Below, in pieces: positions 36,005 through 45,000 of a stretch of DNA of 64,000 nucleotides; position 1 is the stretch's first letter, and each line of letters starts with the position of its first letter. This DNA is from JACZYA01 sp965247455 (lineage in GTDB: Bacteria > Acidobacteriota > Terriglobia > Acidiferrales > 2-02-FULL-67-57). The stretch is taken from contig CBDFHE010000015.1 of the NCBI GenBank assembly GCA_965247455.1, forward strand, positions 244,667-308,666, in the 5' to 3' direction. A program made the position numbers and the translations under genes. Under the pieces are notes generated by a model. That model did not search any database. It saw only the letters and a list, made by a program, of their open reading frames with translations, and had not been told where the DNA came from.

Positions 36005-36800
36005 TGGCTTCCTTCTCTTTCTCCGTCTCCAACTTGATCGGTTTGGGCCGGAACAGCAGCGCCACTGCAGTGATCTTGTGGATGGAATCCATGTGGCGGG
36101 CGGGCTCAGTGAGTGGTTGGCCCGCCACGGCGTAGCCTTCTGCGCGCACGATCAGTTTGTTGTAGAGCTCGACCAGCGGCTCAAACACAGAAGGAATGAA
36201 CCAGGAGATTCCCCGCGATCCTTTGATTTCAAACGACTGCGCGTCCAGCCGCCGAAAGCGCATCTCCTCGTCGTGACCGGGTGCGCGGAAAAGATGGAGC
36301 AGAGGCTGGTACACAAGCCCATTCCAGTTGGCGCTCAGCACCACCGGCAGCCTTTCTGCCCCCAGGTCGAAGTCGTCGGGCCAGTCGTCGGCCTGCACCA
36401 CCTCTTGCAGCAGCTCGACCGTGGCGACTTTGTGGCTGACGGGAACGAGGCCGCGCCACGATTCGATCGGCTGCTCTTGGGAAGGTAGGCCGGCGACGCG
36501 GTAGCCTTCGATGCGGAGGACCCGGCAATCCCAGAGCTCGCAGGCGGCTTCATCAAAGCGGCTCTCGACGCTGAACCGGCCCTCGTGCAGGTGGCGCTTG
36601 GCGTGCAGTTGGGCGAAGAACTTCTGCCAGTCGCTCTCGTTGATGGGAGAAAAGATGTGGCGGCGGATTTTGGGCTTTTCACCCAGCAGCTCCCGAATCC
36701 GCACCGTGCGCTCGGGACTGTCGAGGGGAAGAAGCCCGCTTGCCACAGCCTCGGCGTAGGCGGGTTGATCGGTTGACTGTTTGGTCTGTTCGTCGGTCAT
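35997..36800 (-). CDS. Putative tail assembly chaperone-region protein
   Basis: 267 residues, acidic N-terminus (MTDEQTKQSTDQPAYAEAVA), then a domain with LLGEKPKIRRHIFSPINESDWQKFF and WRGLVPVSHKVATVELLQEVV. Location between tail tube and tape measure suggests a G-like assembly chaperone, but it is larger than usual and I do not recognise the family. Confidence 0.6.
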   Translation of the reverse strand: MTDEQTKQSTDQPAYAEAVASGLLPLDSPERTVRIRELLGEKPKIRRHIFSPINESDWQKFFAQLHAKRHLHEGRFSVESRFDEAACELWDCRVLRIEGYRVAGLPSQEQPIESWRGLVPVSHKVATVELLQEVVQADDWPDDFDLGAERLPVVLSANWNGLVYQPLLHLFRAPGHDEEMRFRRLDAQSFEIKGSRGISWFIPSVFEPLVELYNKLIVRAEGYAVAGQPLTEPARHMDSIHKITAVALLFRPKPIKLETEKEKEAIA

Positions 36801-36909
36801 GGCAGAAAAACCTCCGCTTGAAATTTGGTTTCTCTGCCAGGGCCCGCCCCGCCTTCGATCCGGCGGAGGAACGGGCGTTTGCCAGGCTGGCCCGTGCTTC
36901 TCGAAACTC

Positions 36910-37962
36910 TTACGCCGCCACCAGGTGGGTGGGCTCCTCGTTGATGACGGTGATCTGCAACGGCTCGGTCAGGGTCGAGCCTTTGAAAATACCCTCCGAC
37001 CCGATCTCAATCCGCCAGAGCAGGAAGTTGTTCTCGTTGCCTTCCTCCAGCGCAGTGATGCGCGTAGCCGGCAGGCGAATGTCGAGCGTGTGCTTGACGG
37101 CGACGCCGCCGGTGGTGATGGGCCCTTCCACCTTGAGCTGCACTTCTTTGGAGGCGGTGCCGTCAAAAAGCGTTTTGATGTCGTCCACGTCTTTGGCGTG
37201 GGCACCCAGGGAAAGAGTGACGCGGCGGTCGCCGTGGAAGATGGCGCCCGCGAACAGGCCGGAGCCGGGCTGGTACTGGACAATCAGGTTCTGGGTGACG
37301 TTCAGACTCCACTCCACAATCCGTTCTTTGATGGAAACGGGAGAGCCTTCCGTCCCGAGCAATATGTCGAGGTCGCGGTTGTGGAGCTGCTGGACGGCGG
37401 TCACGGCCGGCATGGAAGCGATGCCGGCGGCTTCCTTGCCGGAGCCCAGCCAGTTGGCGGCCAGGCTGAGCGGGCCGGCGTCGGCACCGCTGCGCCCGCT
37501 GATGGTCAAGTCAGCCAACGCCATATCCACCAGCTTGGTGCTGAGGTCGGCGGTGCTGTCTTGGGCGATGGTGGTGACCGGAACAACCTTGGAGACCGAA
37601 GGGGTGGAGAAGGTGAAGACGTGCTGGTAGGCATTGGGATCGTTAGTGGCGTCGGGCTGGGTGGTGACCACCTTGCCCATTCCGAAGCCGGCAATGATCG
37701 CGGCCGTGAGCGTGTCCAGGTCGAAAGAAGTGGCGAGAGAGAGTTGTCTGGACTTCTCTTCCAACTTGCTGGCGAATTCGCTCCCCCGGTTGAAGTCGTC
37801 AATGTCGGAGTGAAAAGTCCGTCCGATCCGCGCCAGCTCGGCGCTCAGCCGCGGCGGGCGTTTGAGGATGGCACCGTCGGCCAGCGCAGTGAGGAAGGTG
37901 GTCTGCTTGTTGACCGAAAACGCCAGCGCAATGTCTCGGAGTCTCTGTGGTTCGTAGGCCAT
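36910..37962 (-). CDS. Major tail tube protein
   Basis: 350 residues starting MAYEPQRLRDIALAFSVNKQ. It is beta-rich with RTFHSDIDDFNRGSEFASKLEEKSRQLS and a C-terminal Ig-like segment (PLQITVINEEPTHLVAA). Length and position before the chaperone and tape-measure genes match tail tube subunits of transposable siphophages. A spacer of about 110 bp with a CCGCC/GGCGG hairpin separates it from the next gene. Confidence 0.75.
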   Translation of the reverse strand: MAYEPQRLRDIALAFSVNKQTTFLTALADGAILKRPPRLSAELARIGRTFHSDIDDFNRGSEFASKLEEKSRQLSLATSFDLDTLTAAIIAGFGMGKVVTTQPDATNDPNAYQHVFTFSTPSVSKVVPVTTIAQDSTADLSTKLVDMALADLTISGRSGADAGPLSLAANWLGSGKEAAGIASMPAVTAVQQLHNRDLDILLGTEGSPVSIKERIVEWSLNVTQNLIVQYQPGSGLFAGAIFHGDRRVTLSLGAHAKDVDDIKTLFDGTASKEVQLKVEGPITTGGVAVKHTLDIRLPATRITALEEGNENNFLLWRIEIGSEGIFKGSTLTEPLQITVINEEPTHLVAA

Positions 37963-37965
37963 GAC

Positions 37966-38274
37966 TTATCTCTCCCTCTTTCTGCTTTTACTCTCTTCAC
38001 TTGCTCCACCTGACCCGCCGACGGCAGGGCCGCGCTGAACGCGCCCAGCCCGGCCTGCCTGCTCAGACAGGTCTGGCACAACTACCGGGTCCTCCACCAC
38101 GTCAAAGAGCGCGCGGTCGGCGTCGCTGAAGACGGCCGCCCAGACCGGGCGCTCCAGCTCGTGCGGTTCGTGGGCGCGCTCCAGGGTCAGGTCAACCGGC
38201 CCGGTGATGATGCGGACCTTGTCGGGCGCCGCGGCGCGGTGGCGGATTTTGATTTTGTCTTGCCTGACTTTCAT
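37966..38274 (-). CDS. Hypothetical phage protein
   Basis: 102 residues. The N-terminal half (KIKIRHRAAAPDKVRIITGPVDLTLERAHEP) is beta-like; the C-terminal half is low-complexity Gly/Ser/Arg. It lies three bases upstream of the tail tube gene, so it is probably tail-related. The low-complexity end may be repeat-derived. Confidence 0.5.
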   Translation of the reverse strand: MKVRQDKIKIRHRAAAPDKVRIITGPVDLTLERAHEPHELERPVWAAVFSDADRALFDVVEDPVVVPDLSEQAGRAGRVQRGPAVGGSGGASEESKSRKRER

Positions 38275-38286
38275 GGTTCGATCACC

Positions 38287-38757
38287 TCACAAGTTCTGGT
38301 ATTCCGTTTCCACTGCCACCCGCAGCGAGGCCAGCAATCCCTGGTCGCTCATTTCCTCCAACCGCTCCCCCAGGAGTTTGACCTCGGGCTTGGAGCTGAC
38401 CCCGGAAATGTCGAGCCGCGCGCCGGCCAGCACTCGCTTGAGATCTTTGAGCATCTGGTAGATCCCGATCTCGCCGGGTAATCCGCCGAACTTCTCCGCC
38501 TCCGGCCCGCGCAGGTTCTTTTGCAGGCAAAGAATGGTGAAAACCATCGGGTAGTTGTAGGTGTTGGGCGTCCGAGCCGCCAACCGCGTCTCCTCCATGT
38601 AGAACAAGAAAGCCGGGTGCCGGGCAATGACGCGGTCGTCTTTGAGGTTGCGTGCGCTCAGGGTGGCGACGGTATTCTTGTAGGCTCGGATGGTGGGGTC
38701 GTTTTCCACCAGCTCCATCATGGCTTTCTCGATGTCGGCGATGCTGGGTGTTTCCAT
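38287..38757 (-). CDS. Mu gp37-like tail completion protein (DUF1834)
   Basis: 156 residues. Features of the gp37/DUF1834 family include an N-terminal helix (SIADIEKAMMELVENDP), ARHPAFLFYMEETRLAARTPNTYNYP and the closing EYQNL. These proteins act at the head-tail or tail-terminator stage. It follows the G-like gene, in Mu order. Confidence 0.7.
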   Translation of the reverse strand: METPSIADIEKAMMELVENDPTIRAYKNTVATLSARNLKDDRVIARHPAFLFYMEETRLAARTPNTYNYPMVFTILCLQKNLRGPEAEKFGGLPGEIGIYQMLKDLKRVLAGARLDISGVSSKPEVKLLGERLEEMSDQGLLASLRVAVETEYQNL

Positions 38758-38768
38758 AGTTCATGGGC

Positions 38769-39248
38769 TCAGGGCCGGGCTTCACCAATCGCGCGCTGGA
38801 AGAACTCCTCAACGGTGGTCACGGCAATCTTCTCGGCTGTTGCCTCCGAAGGGAGAAACGGCCGGGCCGGGATGGCCGTGCGGCGGCCGCGCCCGGCAAA
38901 GCCTCCGAGCTGGTGGATGCGGGCGTAGGGCAATTCAATGGTGGAGACGAAGGCCAGGCCGCGGGCCTCATCCACCCCGCGGTGGATCCCCCGCAGAAGC
39001 GTTCCGCCGGCGACCAGTATCCTTTTGGCCCCGAAGCGCCTGAGTTTGCGCCGAGCGTAGCGCTGATTGAGCGCACGCCAGGGCACGCCCTCGGGGCTGC
39101 GCTCCTGTTGGAAGGCCTGGCGCGTGCGCCGGAACATTCCCTCCGCAATGCTTTGCAGCACCGGAAGTAGGTTGCCCAGCCGCTTGCCGATCCGGTCCAG
39201 CATCTGCTGTACCTGCCTGCCCTTGTAGGTTCTGCGAATACTCGGCAT
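38769..39248 (-). CDS. Virion morphogenesis protein, Mu G / P2 S-like
   Basis: 159 residues with the family core WRALNQRYARRK, GGTLLRGIHRGVDE, YARIHQLGGFAGRGRRTAIPARPFLP. In this family the conserved IHQxGG and PARPFLG-type motif define tail-completion proteins. The start shares one base with the upstream TAA (TAATG). Unlike Mu, it follows capsid and gp36 genes. Confidence 0.85.
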   Translation of the reverse strand: MPSIRRTYKGRQVQQMLDRIGKRLGNLLPVLQSIAEGMFRRTRQAFQQERSPEGVPWRALNQRYARRKLRRFGAKRILVAGGTLLRGIHRGVDEARGLAFVSTIELPYARIHQLGGFAGRGRRTAIPARPFLPSEATAEKIAVTTVEEFFQRAIGEARP

Positions 39249-39679
39249 TACGAGTCCTTCAAGTTCTCTTTGCCGAAACGAAACTTGTCTTCCTGAGCCG
39301 TCCGGTCAGGCGTCTTGACCTCAGCCACGCCGACCTGTTCCTTGGCGTCCTGGTTGAGCGAGGCCTTCCCGGCCGAGACCGACTTGAGCAGGCTGATGGC
39401 ATGGTCGCGCCCATCCTTCACTACTTCTGGAACAACGCCGCGCCGGCTGTACAGTTGGTAAAGAGCCAGATCGACCGAGAGCTTCTCCACGATCTCGTTG
39501 ACCACCAGCGGCAGTTGATTCCGCCCGGCAGCGTAGGAGTCGATGATGCCGTCGGCGGCCGCGATGGCGGCCGTCACCTTGGCGGAGTCAATCTGGCCCA
39601 GGTTGTTGTCGTCGGTAAGCTGGATCAGGTCCTGCTCAGTGATCCGCTCCAGCAGGTTGCTCTCGGTCGAGTAGGCCAT
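39248..39679 (-). CDS. Mu gp36-like protein (DUF1320)
   Basis: 143 residues matching DUF1320: MAYSTESNLLERITEQDLIQLTDD, AAADGIIDSYAAGRNQLPL, and the helical SVDLALYQLYSRR. These are head-tail connector proteins. Downstream genes overlap by one base. Confidence 0.85.
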   Translation of the reverse strand: MAYSTESNLLERITEQDLIQLTDDNNLGQIDSAKVTAAIAAADGIIDSYAAGRNQLPLVVNEIVEKLSVDLALYQLYSRRGVVPEVVKDGRDHAISLLKSVSAGKASLNQDAKEQVGVAEVKTPDRTAQEDKFRFGKENLKDS

Positions 39680-39728
39680 CCTTCGACTCCCTTCGGTCGC
39701 TCAGGACAAGTTTCTCAGCGCGCAGTGC

Positions 39729-40007
39729 TCAGTTTTCAGTTGCCGGCCGAATCCGTTCTGCTCCAAGCTCCAGGGCTGTCGCAGAGTCAAAGGTATAGGT
39801 CTCGCCTTCCCTGAACCGCTCACCCTGATACTGGAAGTTCTTGAGCGCCACAAATTGAGCGTCGCCACTTCCTACTTGCTCTGCCTGGACCGGCTCCAGT
39901 GCGTGCGGCATGGCTGCGGCCTGCTCATCGGTCAGTTTGATCTTCTCGCCGGGCTGGTAGAGTTTGCCGTCGTGCTTGATGGGTGACTTCACGATGAACT
40001 TTGACAT
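39729..40007 (-). CDS. Mu gp35-like hypothetical protein
   Basis: 92 residues made of two similar small beta modules: SPIKHDGKLYQPGEKIKLTDEQAAAM and LKNFQYQGERFREGETYTFDSATALEL. This internal repeat is typical of short head-region proteins downstream of the capsid gene. Between it and the gp36-like gene there is a short CTTCGACTCCCTTCGG repeat and a TCAGTTTTCAGTT stretch. Confidence 0.6.
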   Translation of the reverse strand: MSKFIVKSPIKHDGKLYQPGEKIKLTDEQAAAMPHALEPVQAEQVGSGDAQFVALKNFQYQGERFREGETYTFDSATALELGAERIRPATEN

Positions 40008-40030
40008 TGGTTCCTCCGTTCCTTCAGCCG

Positions 40031-40055
40031 CCCGGCCCCCGTGGGGGGGGCCGGG
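40031..40055 (-). terminator. GC hairpin after the major capsid gene
   Basis: CCCGGCCCCC-GTG-GGGGGGCCGGG lies 31 bases downstream of the capsid stop. It is a very stable stem without a T-run, suited to attenuating transcription or protecting the capsid mRNA 3' end. Confidence 0.55.
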
Positions 40056-40085
40056 GCAAAGTCAGGCTCTTTCAGGCCGCCGCGA

Positions 40086-41025
40086 CTACGCGACCGCGTT
40101 CTTGATCAAGTAAGCGGTCTCAGTCGCCGTGATCTTCTGGTCGTAATAGAAGTGCACGGCGATTTCGTCCGACTTGCGGCTGACGGGTGCGGCGCGCCCT
40201 ATCTCTACCTGGAAGCCCTGCGAGGTGCCAGGGGCGTTCCAGACGAAGGTCTTGCCGAAGCTGACATCGTCGGGAGAGGGCGAATCCTGGACAAAAGCCA
40301 GGAAGGCGTGCTTGCCGAAGATGAAGCCGGTGGTGCCGCCACCAAACGGCTGGAAATGCGCCTGGCTCACAATCACCTCGGGGATGGCAAACAGCGCCGC
40401 CAAGTCTTCCACCGTGACGATGCCCAGCTTGACGTTCTGGATACGCTCGGTGATCTTGGGGTGAACGCGCAGCTTGGAGAAGACCTCGAAGCCGATCGCC
40501 AAACGGTTGGGCCGGACGCCGGAGTTCTGCACGATAGTCTCGATCCCGGTCTGGACGTCATCGATCGGGTTGGAGGTTCCACTAGTGTCACTCCACTGTG
40601 TTGACGCCCGCGAGGGTGACGTTCTGAGTGATCTTGGCGGTGTCGGTGACGTCGTCTGCAAAGAGCTTCTCCTTGGAGAGCAGTAGCCGCTCGGTCAAGT
40701 GCTTGGTGGCCCACTGCTCGACGTTGCCGGGATCGAAGTTGCCGCGCTCCTCGTCGGTGATGAAGCGTTCCAACGATTGGTCTTCCGCGTTGTAGTTGTC
40801 GGTCGAGATGGTCTGGTCGATGCGTTGAGCGGCCGCGCCCGGGGCACGCAGCGTGCTGGGCGGGAGTTGCACGTTTTCGCTCCCCCACTTCCAGTATTTG
40901 TCGCTCTGCTTGTTCACCGGGACGCGCGGGAAGAACCGCCCTCCCACCAATTCGGGATTCCGGAACGCCTGCGAATACTGCGAGAGCGGGACATCAATGT
41001 GTCCCTGTTTTGTGCTCACAAACAT
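40086..41025 (-). pseudogene. Major capsid protein, one-base frameshift
   Basis: The start (ATG 41025, AGGAGG upstream) reads MFVSTKQGHIDVPLSQYSQA... to GVNTVE and TGA (40588-40590). One extra base near 40597-40599 explains the break: deleting it gives GVNQWSDTSGTSNP and runs to the stop at 40086. The repaired length is 939 bp, 312 residues. The second half contains RPNRLAIGFEVFSKLRVHPKI and VHFYYDQKITATETAYL, as in Mu/B3-like capsid proteins. No slippery site is seen, so mutation or sequencing error is more likely than programmed shifting. Confidence 0.85.
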
Positions 41026-41051
41026 GGTTCAATCCTCCTGTGTTTTTACTC

Positions 41052-41068
41052 CCCCGCCTGCGGCGGGG
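41052..41068 (-). terminator. GC hairpin before the major capsid gene
   Basis: CCCCGCC-TGC-GGCGGGG lies between the decoration-protein stop (41077) and the capsid ribosome site. Together with the hairpin at 40031-40055 it brackets the capsid message. Confidence 0.45.
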
Positions 41069-41076
41069 CCGAAGCC

Positions 41077-41466
41077 TTAGCCTTGCATCACCGACGGCAC
41101 GACCAGCAGATCGAACGTGTCGCCGTCAGCCGCAGCCGAGGTGAGTGCGATCCCGACGATGTTGGCGTTGACGCCCGCGGCCGGCGCCGCTTTCCTGAGC
41201 TTGCCGCTGGCGGCGGCAACTTCCAGAGGATCACCGGGCGCAATGGCAGCCGACGCCGTGCCAACTGCCGGCCCGAAGATGATGACCGGCATGGATTTGC
41301 CGGCAGCGTCCGCAGCCAGCGCCGTGATTCCGGTCGCGCGATCGCCGGCCGCTGCCGGCAGTTTGGCGTCGTTGTCGGTGGCGCCTTTCACCACCGCCAG
41401 GTCAGCGCCAATCGCACCACCTTCAGACTTCTGGGTCAGAACAGTTTCTCCACCAATGGGTGACAT
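41077..41466 (-). CDS. Capsid decoration protein (DUF2190-like)
   Basis: 129 residues, Ala/Gly-rich and almost free of aromatic residues. It has GADLAVVKGATDNDAKLPAAAGDRATGI and AIAPGDPLEVAAASGKLRKA, the layout of DUF2190-type capsid cement proteins. It lies between protease/scaffold and capsid genes, as expected. Confidence 0.7.
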   Translation of the reverse strand: MSPIGGETVLTQKSEGGAIGADLAVVKGATDNDAKLPAAAGDRATGITALAADAAGKSMPVIIFGPAVGTASAAIAPGDPLEVAAASGKLRKAAPAAGVNANIVGIALTSAAADGDTFDLLVVPSVMQG

Positions 41467-41495
41467 GCTTTTCCTCCTTGCTTTTCAGTACCGGC

Positions 41496-42653
41496 TCAGA
41501 CCTTGCCGGCGGAAATTGAGCTCGCCGCGCCTTGCTGGATAACCCGCTGGCGAGCGATGGCCAACAGCTCGTGCTCCGGCTTGGCTTCGCCGAACTCCTT
41601 GCGGAGTTCAGGCAGCAAAGCCTGAATCCGCTCAGCTTCGTCGAACGTCCCCTCGGCATACTGCGCCTTGGGGTCCTCGCGGAAATTGATCACCTTGCCG
41701 CGTCCAGGCTGGCCGGCCAGCTCGCCGGAAGGAACCAACTCCGGCAGCGATTCGAGAAAGGTGGTCAGGGCGGCGGCAGCCTCAGCGCGGCCGAAGCTCA
41801 CCTGCTGCTCGACGTCCTTCGCGTCTTTCTCCGCGAAAGTGAAGGTTTCGCCGGTCTCTAGGTACTGCAGCGTCTGCGGCAGCCGGGCGTTATGGAACGA
41901 CGGCACCCAGCGGTGGGCGGCGCGCATCCTCTCGATGAAGGCTGCCACCTTCAGCTTGGCCTTCTCGTCGTCGTCGGTGCTGGAGCGCTCCTTGAACTCT
42001 TTGTCGAGACCGTCAAGCTTCTCCTGGAAAGCGGCCTCCAGCTTCTGGACGGCCGCATCAATTCGCTCCTTCACCTGTGCCTCGGTAAAGGTGGCGCCGG
42101 CCGGCTCGGATTTCTTCCCGAACATTTCGGCGAAGAATTCCTTCATCACCTCTCGGATAGTCCGCTTGGTGTCTTCGGGGTTTTGGTTGCTCACTTCGTC
42201 CTCCTTGAATCCCGCCGAGGGCGGGGGAAGTTCGATGGAGACGTGCTCGCCACGTTCGCCATCGTTGAATTGAATCGGTTGCAAACCTTTCACCTCCGGC
42301 GGCTGCGCGCCCAGAAACGCCAGGTGCCGGAGATAGGGGCCGCTGGTCTGCGGCATGTTTCGATAGAGGGCGACCGAGCGCTGGGTGAAGCGGCCTTGCT
42401 CGACCAGGTCGCTGAACCCCGGATCCACTTTGCTGAGCTGTGCCCAGAGGGAATTCCCTGCGCGCCGGAGCGTCTTGACCAAGCCGTAGGCTGGTTGGTC
42501 GTGCGCGGGGTGTCCAATCACCACCGGGGCCTCGTGCAGCTTGGGGTCGTAACTTTCGGCGATCTTGTCGAGGTCGGCGGTGGTGAACTTTCCCTTGTCG
42601 CCGTAGTCGCCGACTTTGAAAACCTCAATCCACTTTCCGCTCAGGTCAGTCAT
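41496..42653 (-). CDS. Mu gpI-like protease / scaffold
   Basis: 385 residues starting MTDLSGKWIEVFKVGDYGDKGKFT (GAGGAGGAAAGC upstream). The N-terminal 130 residues match Mu gpI prohead protease regions (PVVIGHPAHDQPAYGLVKTL, RSVALYRNM). The middle (about 165-260) is a charged coiled coil suited to scaffolding. In Mu, scaffold Z is translated from an internal start in I; MKEFFAEMFGKKSEP near residue 152 could play that part. Confidence 0.8.
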   Translation of the reverse strand: MTDLSGKWIEVFKVGDYGDKGKFTTADLDKIAESYDPKLHEAPVVIGHPAHDQPAYGLVKTLRRAGNSLWAQLSKVDPGFSDLVEQGRFTQRSVALYRNMPQTSGPYLRHLAFLGAQPPEVKGLQPIQFNDGERGEHVSIELPPPSAGFKEDEVSNQNPEDTKRTIREVMKEFFAEMFGKKSEPAGATFTEAQVKERIDAAVQKLEAAFQEKLDGLDKEFKERSSTDDDEKAKLKVAAFIERMRAAHRWVPSFHNARLPQTLQYLETGETFTFAEKDAKDVEQQVSFGRAEAAAALTTFLESLPELVPSGELAGQPGRGKVINFREDPKAQYAEGTFDEAERIQALLPELRKEFGEAKPEHELLAIARQRVIQQGAASSISAGKV

Positions 42654-42669
42654 GCTTTCCTCCTCGCCC

Positions 42670-43683
42670 TCAGATCGGGAACTTGGTGAAGCCGGCATCC
42701 GGGCCGGCGCCGGCCGGGATGCTCACGGTCAAATCAAAGCCTTGGCCGCTATCAATCATCCGTTGCGCGCGCACAGCCAGAATGGCGCTGCGGGCGCAGC
42801 GGCAGTTGTGGCCGAGCGGATCGCCGTACCTGGCCCAGCCTGACCACTCCAGCGGAGCAATGCCGCCATCCATTGCCAGGTGGTTGTCGCGGGTATCGGC
42901 ATCGTTGTAGGAGTCGAAGAGCCAGTGCGAGAGTACCCGGCGGATCTCCGGGCGTTGCAGCTCCTGGTAGCGGCCGGCGCGCAGCGAGTTGCTGACGGTG
43001 TTATTCCAGACCGTTCCCAGCCGGCCGGGACGAGCCTGGAACTGCCGCAGCATGTCGCGTGCCAGGCTGCTGAACTGCGACGGCGTGAGTCCTGACTGCA
43101 ACGACTCCGCCGCCAGGTCGCGCACCGCTTCGATGACCACCGTCCGGCTTTCCCCTGCGATCGAGAAGGCTGCCCGTTGGTGTTTGCTGACAAAGGCTTC
43201 CCACTCGGAGCTGGGGACCGCGGGCAGGCTGCGAATCCATCTGACGGCATCGCGCACCGCCACCGACCGCGGGACGGTTTCAGCAAAAGCGCTGACTTGG
43301 TCACTCAGGTCGTCCACCTCTTCTTTGGCTTGGCGGCGGGTGCGCAGGCGGCCGGCGACTTCGGCTGCTGCCAGGATCTCCGCCACCCGGCGGGTGTGGA
43401 ATGCCTGGGCACGCTCGAGCGGAATGAAGGCGCCTCTGCCGCTCAACCAGAGCTGGCCGGCCGCCAATAAGTCATCCGCCACGGCGGACACAAACCGAAC
43501 ATGGGAGAGAAACGATGCCTGGAAGAGGACCTCCGCATCACGGGTGGCTTCGCGGTTTTCTTTGCGCGCGCGGCTGCTGATGCGGAACTTCGGCAGCGGC
43601 GGCTGTCCCCGCCGCTGGCGGGGTTGGGCAGCAAACAGAATCGCGCCAGGTAGGGCGGGCTGAGTCTGGAGCGCGGGAATCAT
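42670..43683 (-). CDS. Mu F-like minor head protein
   Basis: 337 residues with the Phage Mu protein F core near the C-terminus: LGTVWNNTVSNSLRAGRYQEL, DTRDNHLAMDGGIAPLEW and PLGHNCRCARSAI. These proteins join the portal and are injected or needed for head morphogenesis. The end overlaps nothing; the start overlaps the portal gene by four bases. Confidence 0.9.
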   Translation of the reverse strand: MIPALQTQPALPGAILFAAQPRQRRGQPPLPKFRISSRARKENREATRDAEVLFQASFLSHVRFVSAVADDLLAAGQLWLSGRGAFIPLERAQAFHTRRVAEILAAAEVAGRLRTRRQAKEEVDDLSDQVSAFAETVPRSVAVRDAVRWIRSLPAVPSSEWEAFVSKHQRAAFSIAGESRTVVIEAVRDLAAESLQSGLTPSQFSSLARDMLRQFQARPGRLGTVWNNTVSNSLRAGRYQELQRPEIRRVLSHWLFDSYNDADTRDNHLAMDGGIAPLEWSGWARYGDPLGHNCRCARSAILAVRAQRMIDSGQGFDLTVSIPAGAGPDAGFTKFPI

Positions 43684-44993
43684 TCCGACTCCTCCGGCGG
43701 TGGCACCGGGCCCACCGATGCGCCGCCGCCAAACGGGTCCACCGGCGGCGGCAGGACCGCCTCACCTTCTTCGGGCCGGCGGATTTGGCCTTTCTCGTGA
43801 ACCTCGGCAAGGGGAATCGGAACACCGAGGCTGTGGGCCTTGGTGATGATGTCGAGCTGGCGCGAGGCGTCCTTGGGCGGTTCTTTCTCAATCGTCCACT
43901 TGGGTCGGAACGCACGCTCCAGGAACTGCGGCCCGAAAGTCCAGTGACCCCACCAACCCAGCAGCTGGTTGATCCCTGTTTCCAACAGTAGCGCGTCGCT
44001 GCGGATGATTTCGTTCTCGGTCTCTTTGTGGACGTCGCCCAGGGCGCGCGAGCCTGCCCCGGCCTCGGCCCCGGAGGTTGTGAGCGTCTGACCGAGAATG
44101 CGACGCTTGATTCTCGCCTCCAGCCGGTCGATGTAGTCGCCGTAGTCTTTGCCCTCGCGGGTGCGGCTGGTGGCCAGCAACTCCTGCGCGATCTCGAAAC
44201 CTTGGGGGATGGCGACCGCTACCTCTTCGAAGATGGCTACGGCTGCTGCGAGTGCCTTCTTCTGCTCCTCGTCGCTGGCGCCCTGGGAGTAGCGGACGGC
44301 AATGGTCCCGGAGGGTTTCTCCAGATAGGCCAGGTCAAGCCGCAGAGCGTTGCGGTCGAACCAGGAGGGCCAGAATACCTTGCGCAGGACCGGCGAGCCT
44401 TTGCGGTTGCCGTTTTCCATTCCGTAGGTGAGCACCAGGAACTTACGCGCCGGCAGTGGCTGGCTGGTACCGCCGGGGAAGCTAGAGAAGAGCAGTTCGC
44501 CCACCTGCGGTTGCCCCGGAGGCCCGAAACTGAAGAGCTCCTGCGGACGCCCGACAATCTTCTCCACCCCGATGCTGCCGTCGAGCTCGATGCGCCAAAC
44601 CACTTCCGCCACCACGAAACCCATCGCGGGAGTGCGCAACAACTCTTCCAGCAACGCACGCCAGTTGGGGATGGTGTCGAGAAAGGCGGCGGCTTCATCG
44701 GCAAACAATTTCGCCTGGTCATTCTTCTCATCGGCTGACTGCACCTCGGCGTCGCGGGCCAGCACCCGCAAGCGCCGAACCTCGAAAGCCGAACCGACAA
44801 CGTCGTCCTTTTCCAACAACTCGCGGTAGTAGGGAAAGGCGGCATGGCTGTCGGCCACCATCTGCGTCCAAATGGTGGAGGGGTTCAGATTGCCGCTGAA
44901 GGCGGTGGCGTTCAGCCCGGTCGAGCGCAGGACCTCGGGCGTGACAATCTCGCCCGGGGGCGGCTTGGGGACGGCTTGTGGTGCGCTGCTCAT
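43680..44993 (-). CDS. Portal protein, Mu gp29-like (DUF935)
   Basis: 437 residues matching DUF935 portals: DPYYRELLEKDD-type DDVVGSAFEVRRLRVL, TPAMGFVVAEVVWR, RKGSPVLRKVFWP, LGQTLTTSGAEAGAGSRALGDVHKE. A Pro-rich tail ends it. The portal is the dodecameric DNA channel of the head. It follows the terminase gene by seven bases. Confidence 0.93.
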   Translation of the reverse strand: MSSAPQAVPKPPPGEIVTPEVLRSTGLNATAFSGNLNPSTIWTQMVADSHAAFPYYRELLEKDDVVGSAFEVRRLRVLARDAEVQSADEKNDQAKLFADEAAAFLDTIPNWRALLEELLRTPAMGFVVAEVVWRIELDGSIGVEKIVGRPQELFSFGPPGQPQVGELLFSSFPGGTSQPLPARKFLVLTYGMENGNRKGSPVLRKVFWPSWFDRNALRLDLAYLEKPSGTIAVRYSQGASDEEQKKALAAAVAIFEEVAVAIPQGFEIAQELLATSRTREGKDYGDYIDRLEARIKRRILGQTLTTSGAEAGAGSRALGDVHKETENEIIRSDALLLETGINQLLGWWGHWTFGPQFLERAFRPKWTIEKEPPKDASRQLDIITKAHSLGVPIPLAEVHEKGQIRRPEEGEAVLPPPVDPFGGGASVGPVPPPEESE

Positions 44994-45000
44994 CTATCTG

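Noticed and set aside
36781..38013. 410-codon plus-strand frame opposite the tail tube gene
   Set aside because: No domain and complete overlap with a better-supported gene.
40588..40590. TGA in the capsid gene as a selenocysteine codon
   Set aside because: In the same frame a TAG follows within two codons, whereas a one-base change restores the whole capsid protein.
40590..40605. Programmed ribosomal frameshift in the capsid gene
   Set aside because: No slippery heptamer or positioned hairpin is visible, and the upstream product would lack most of the capsid fold.
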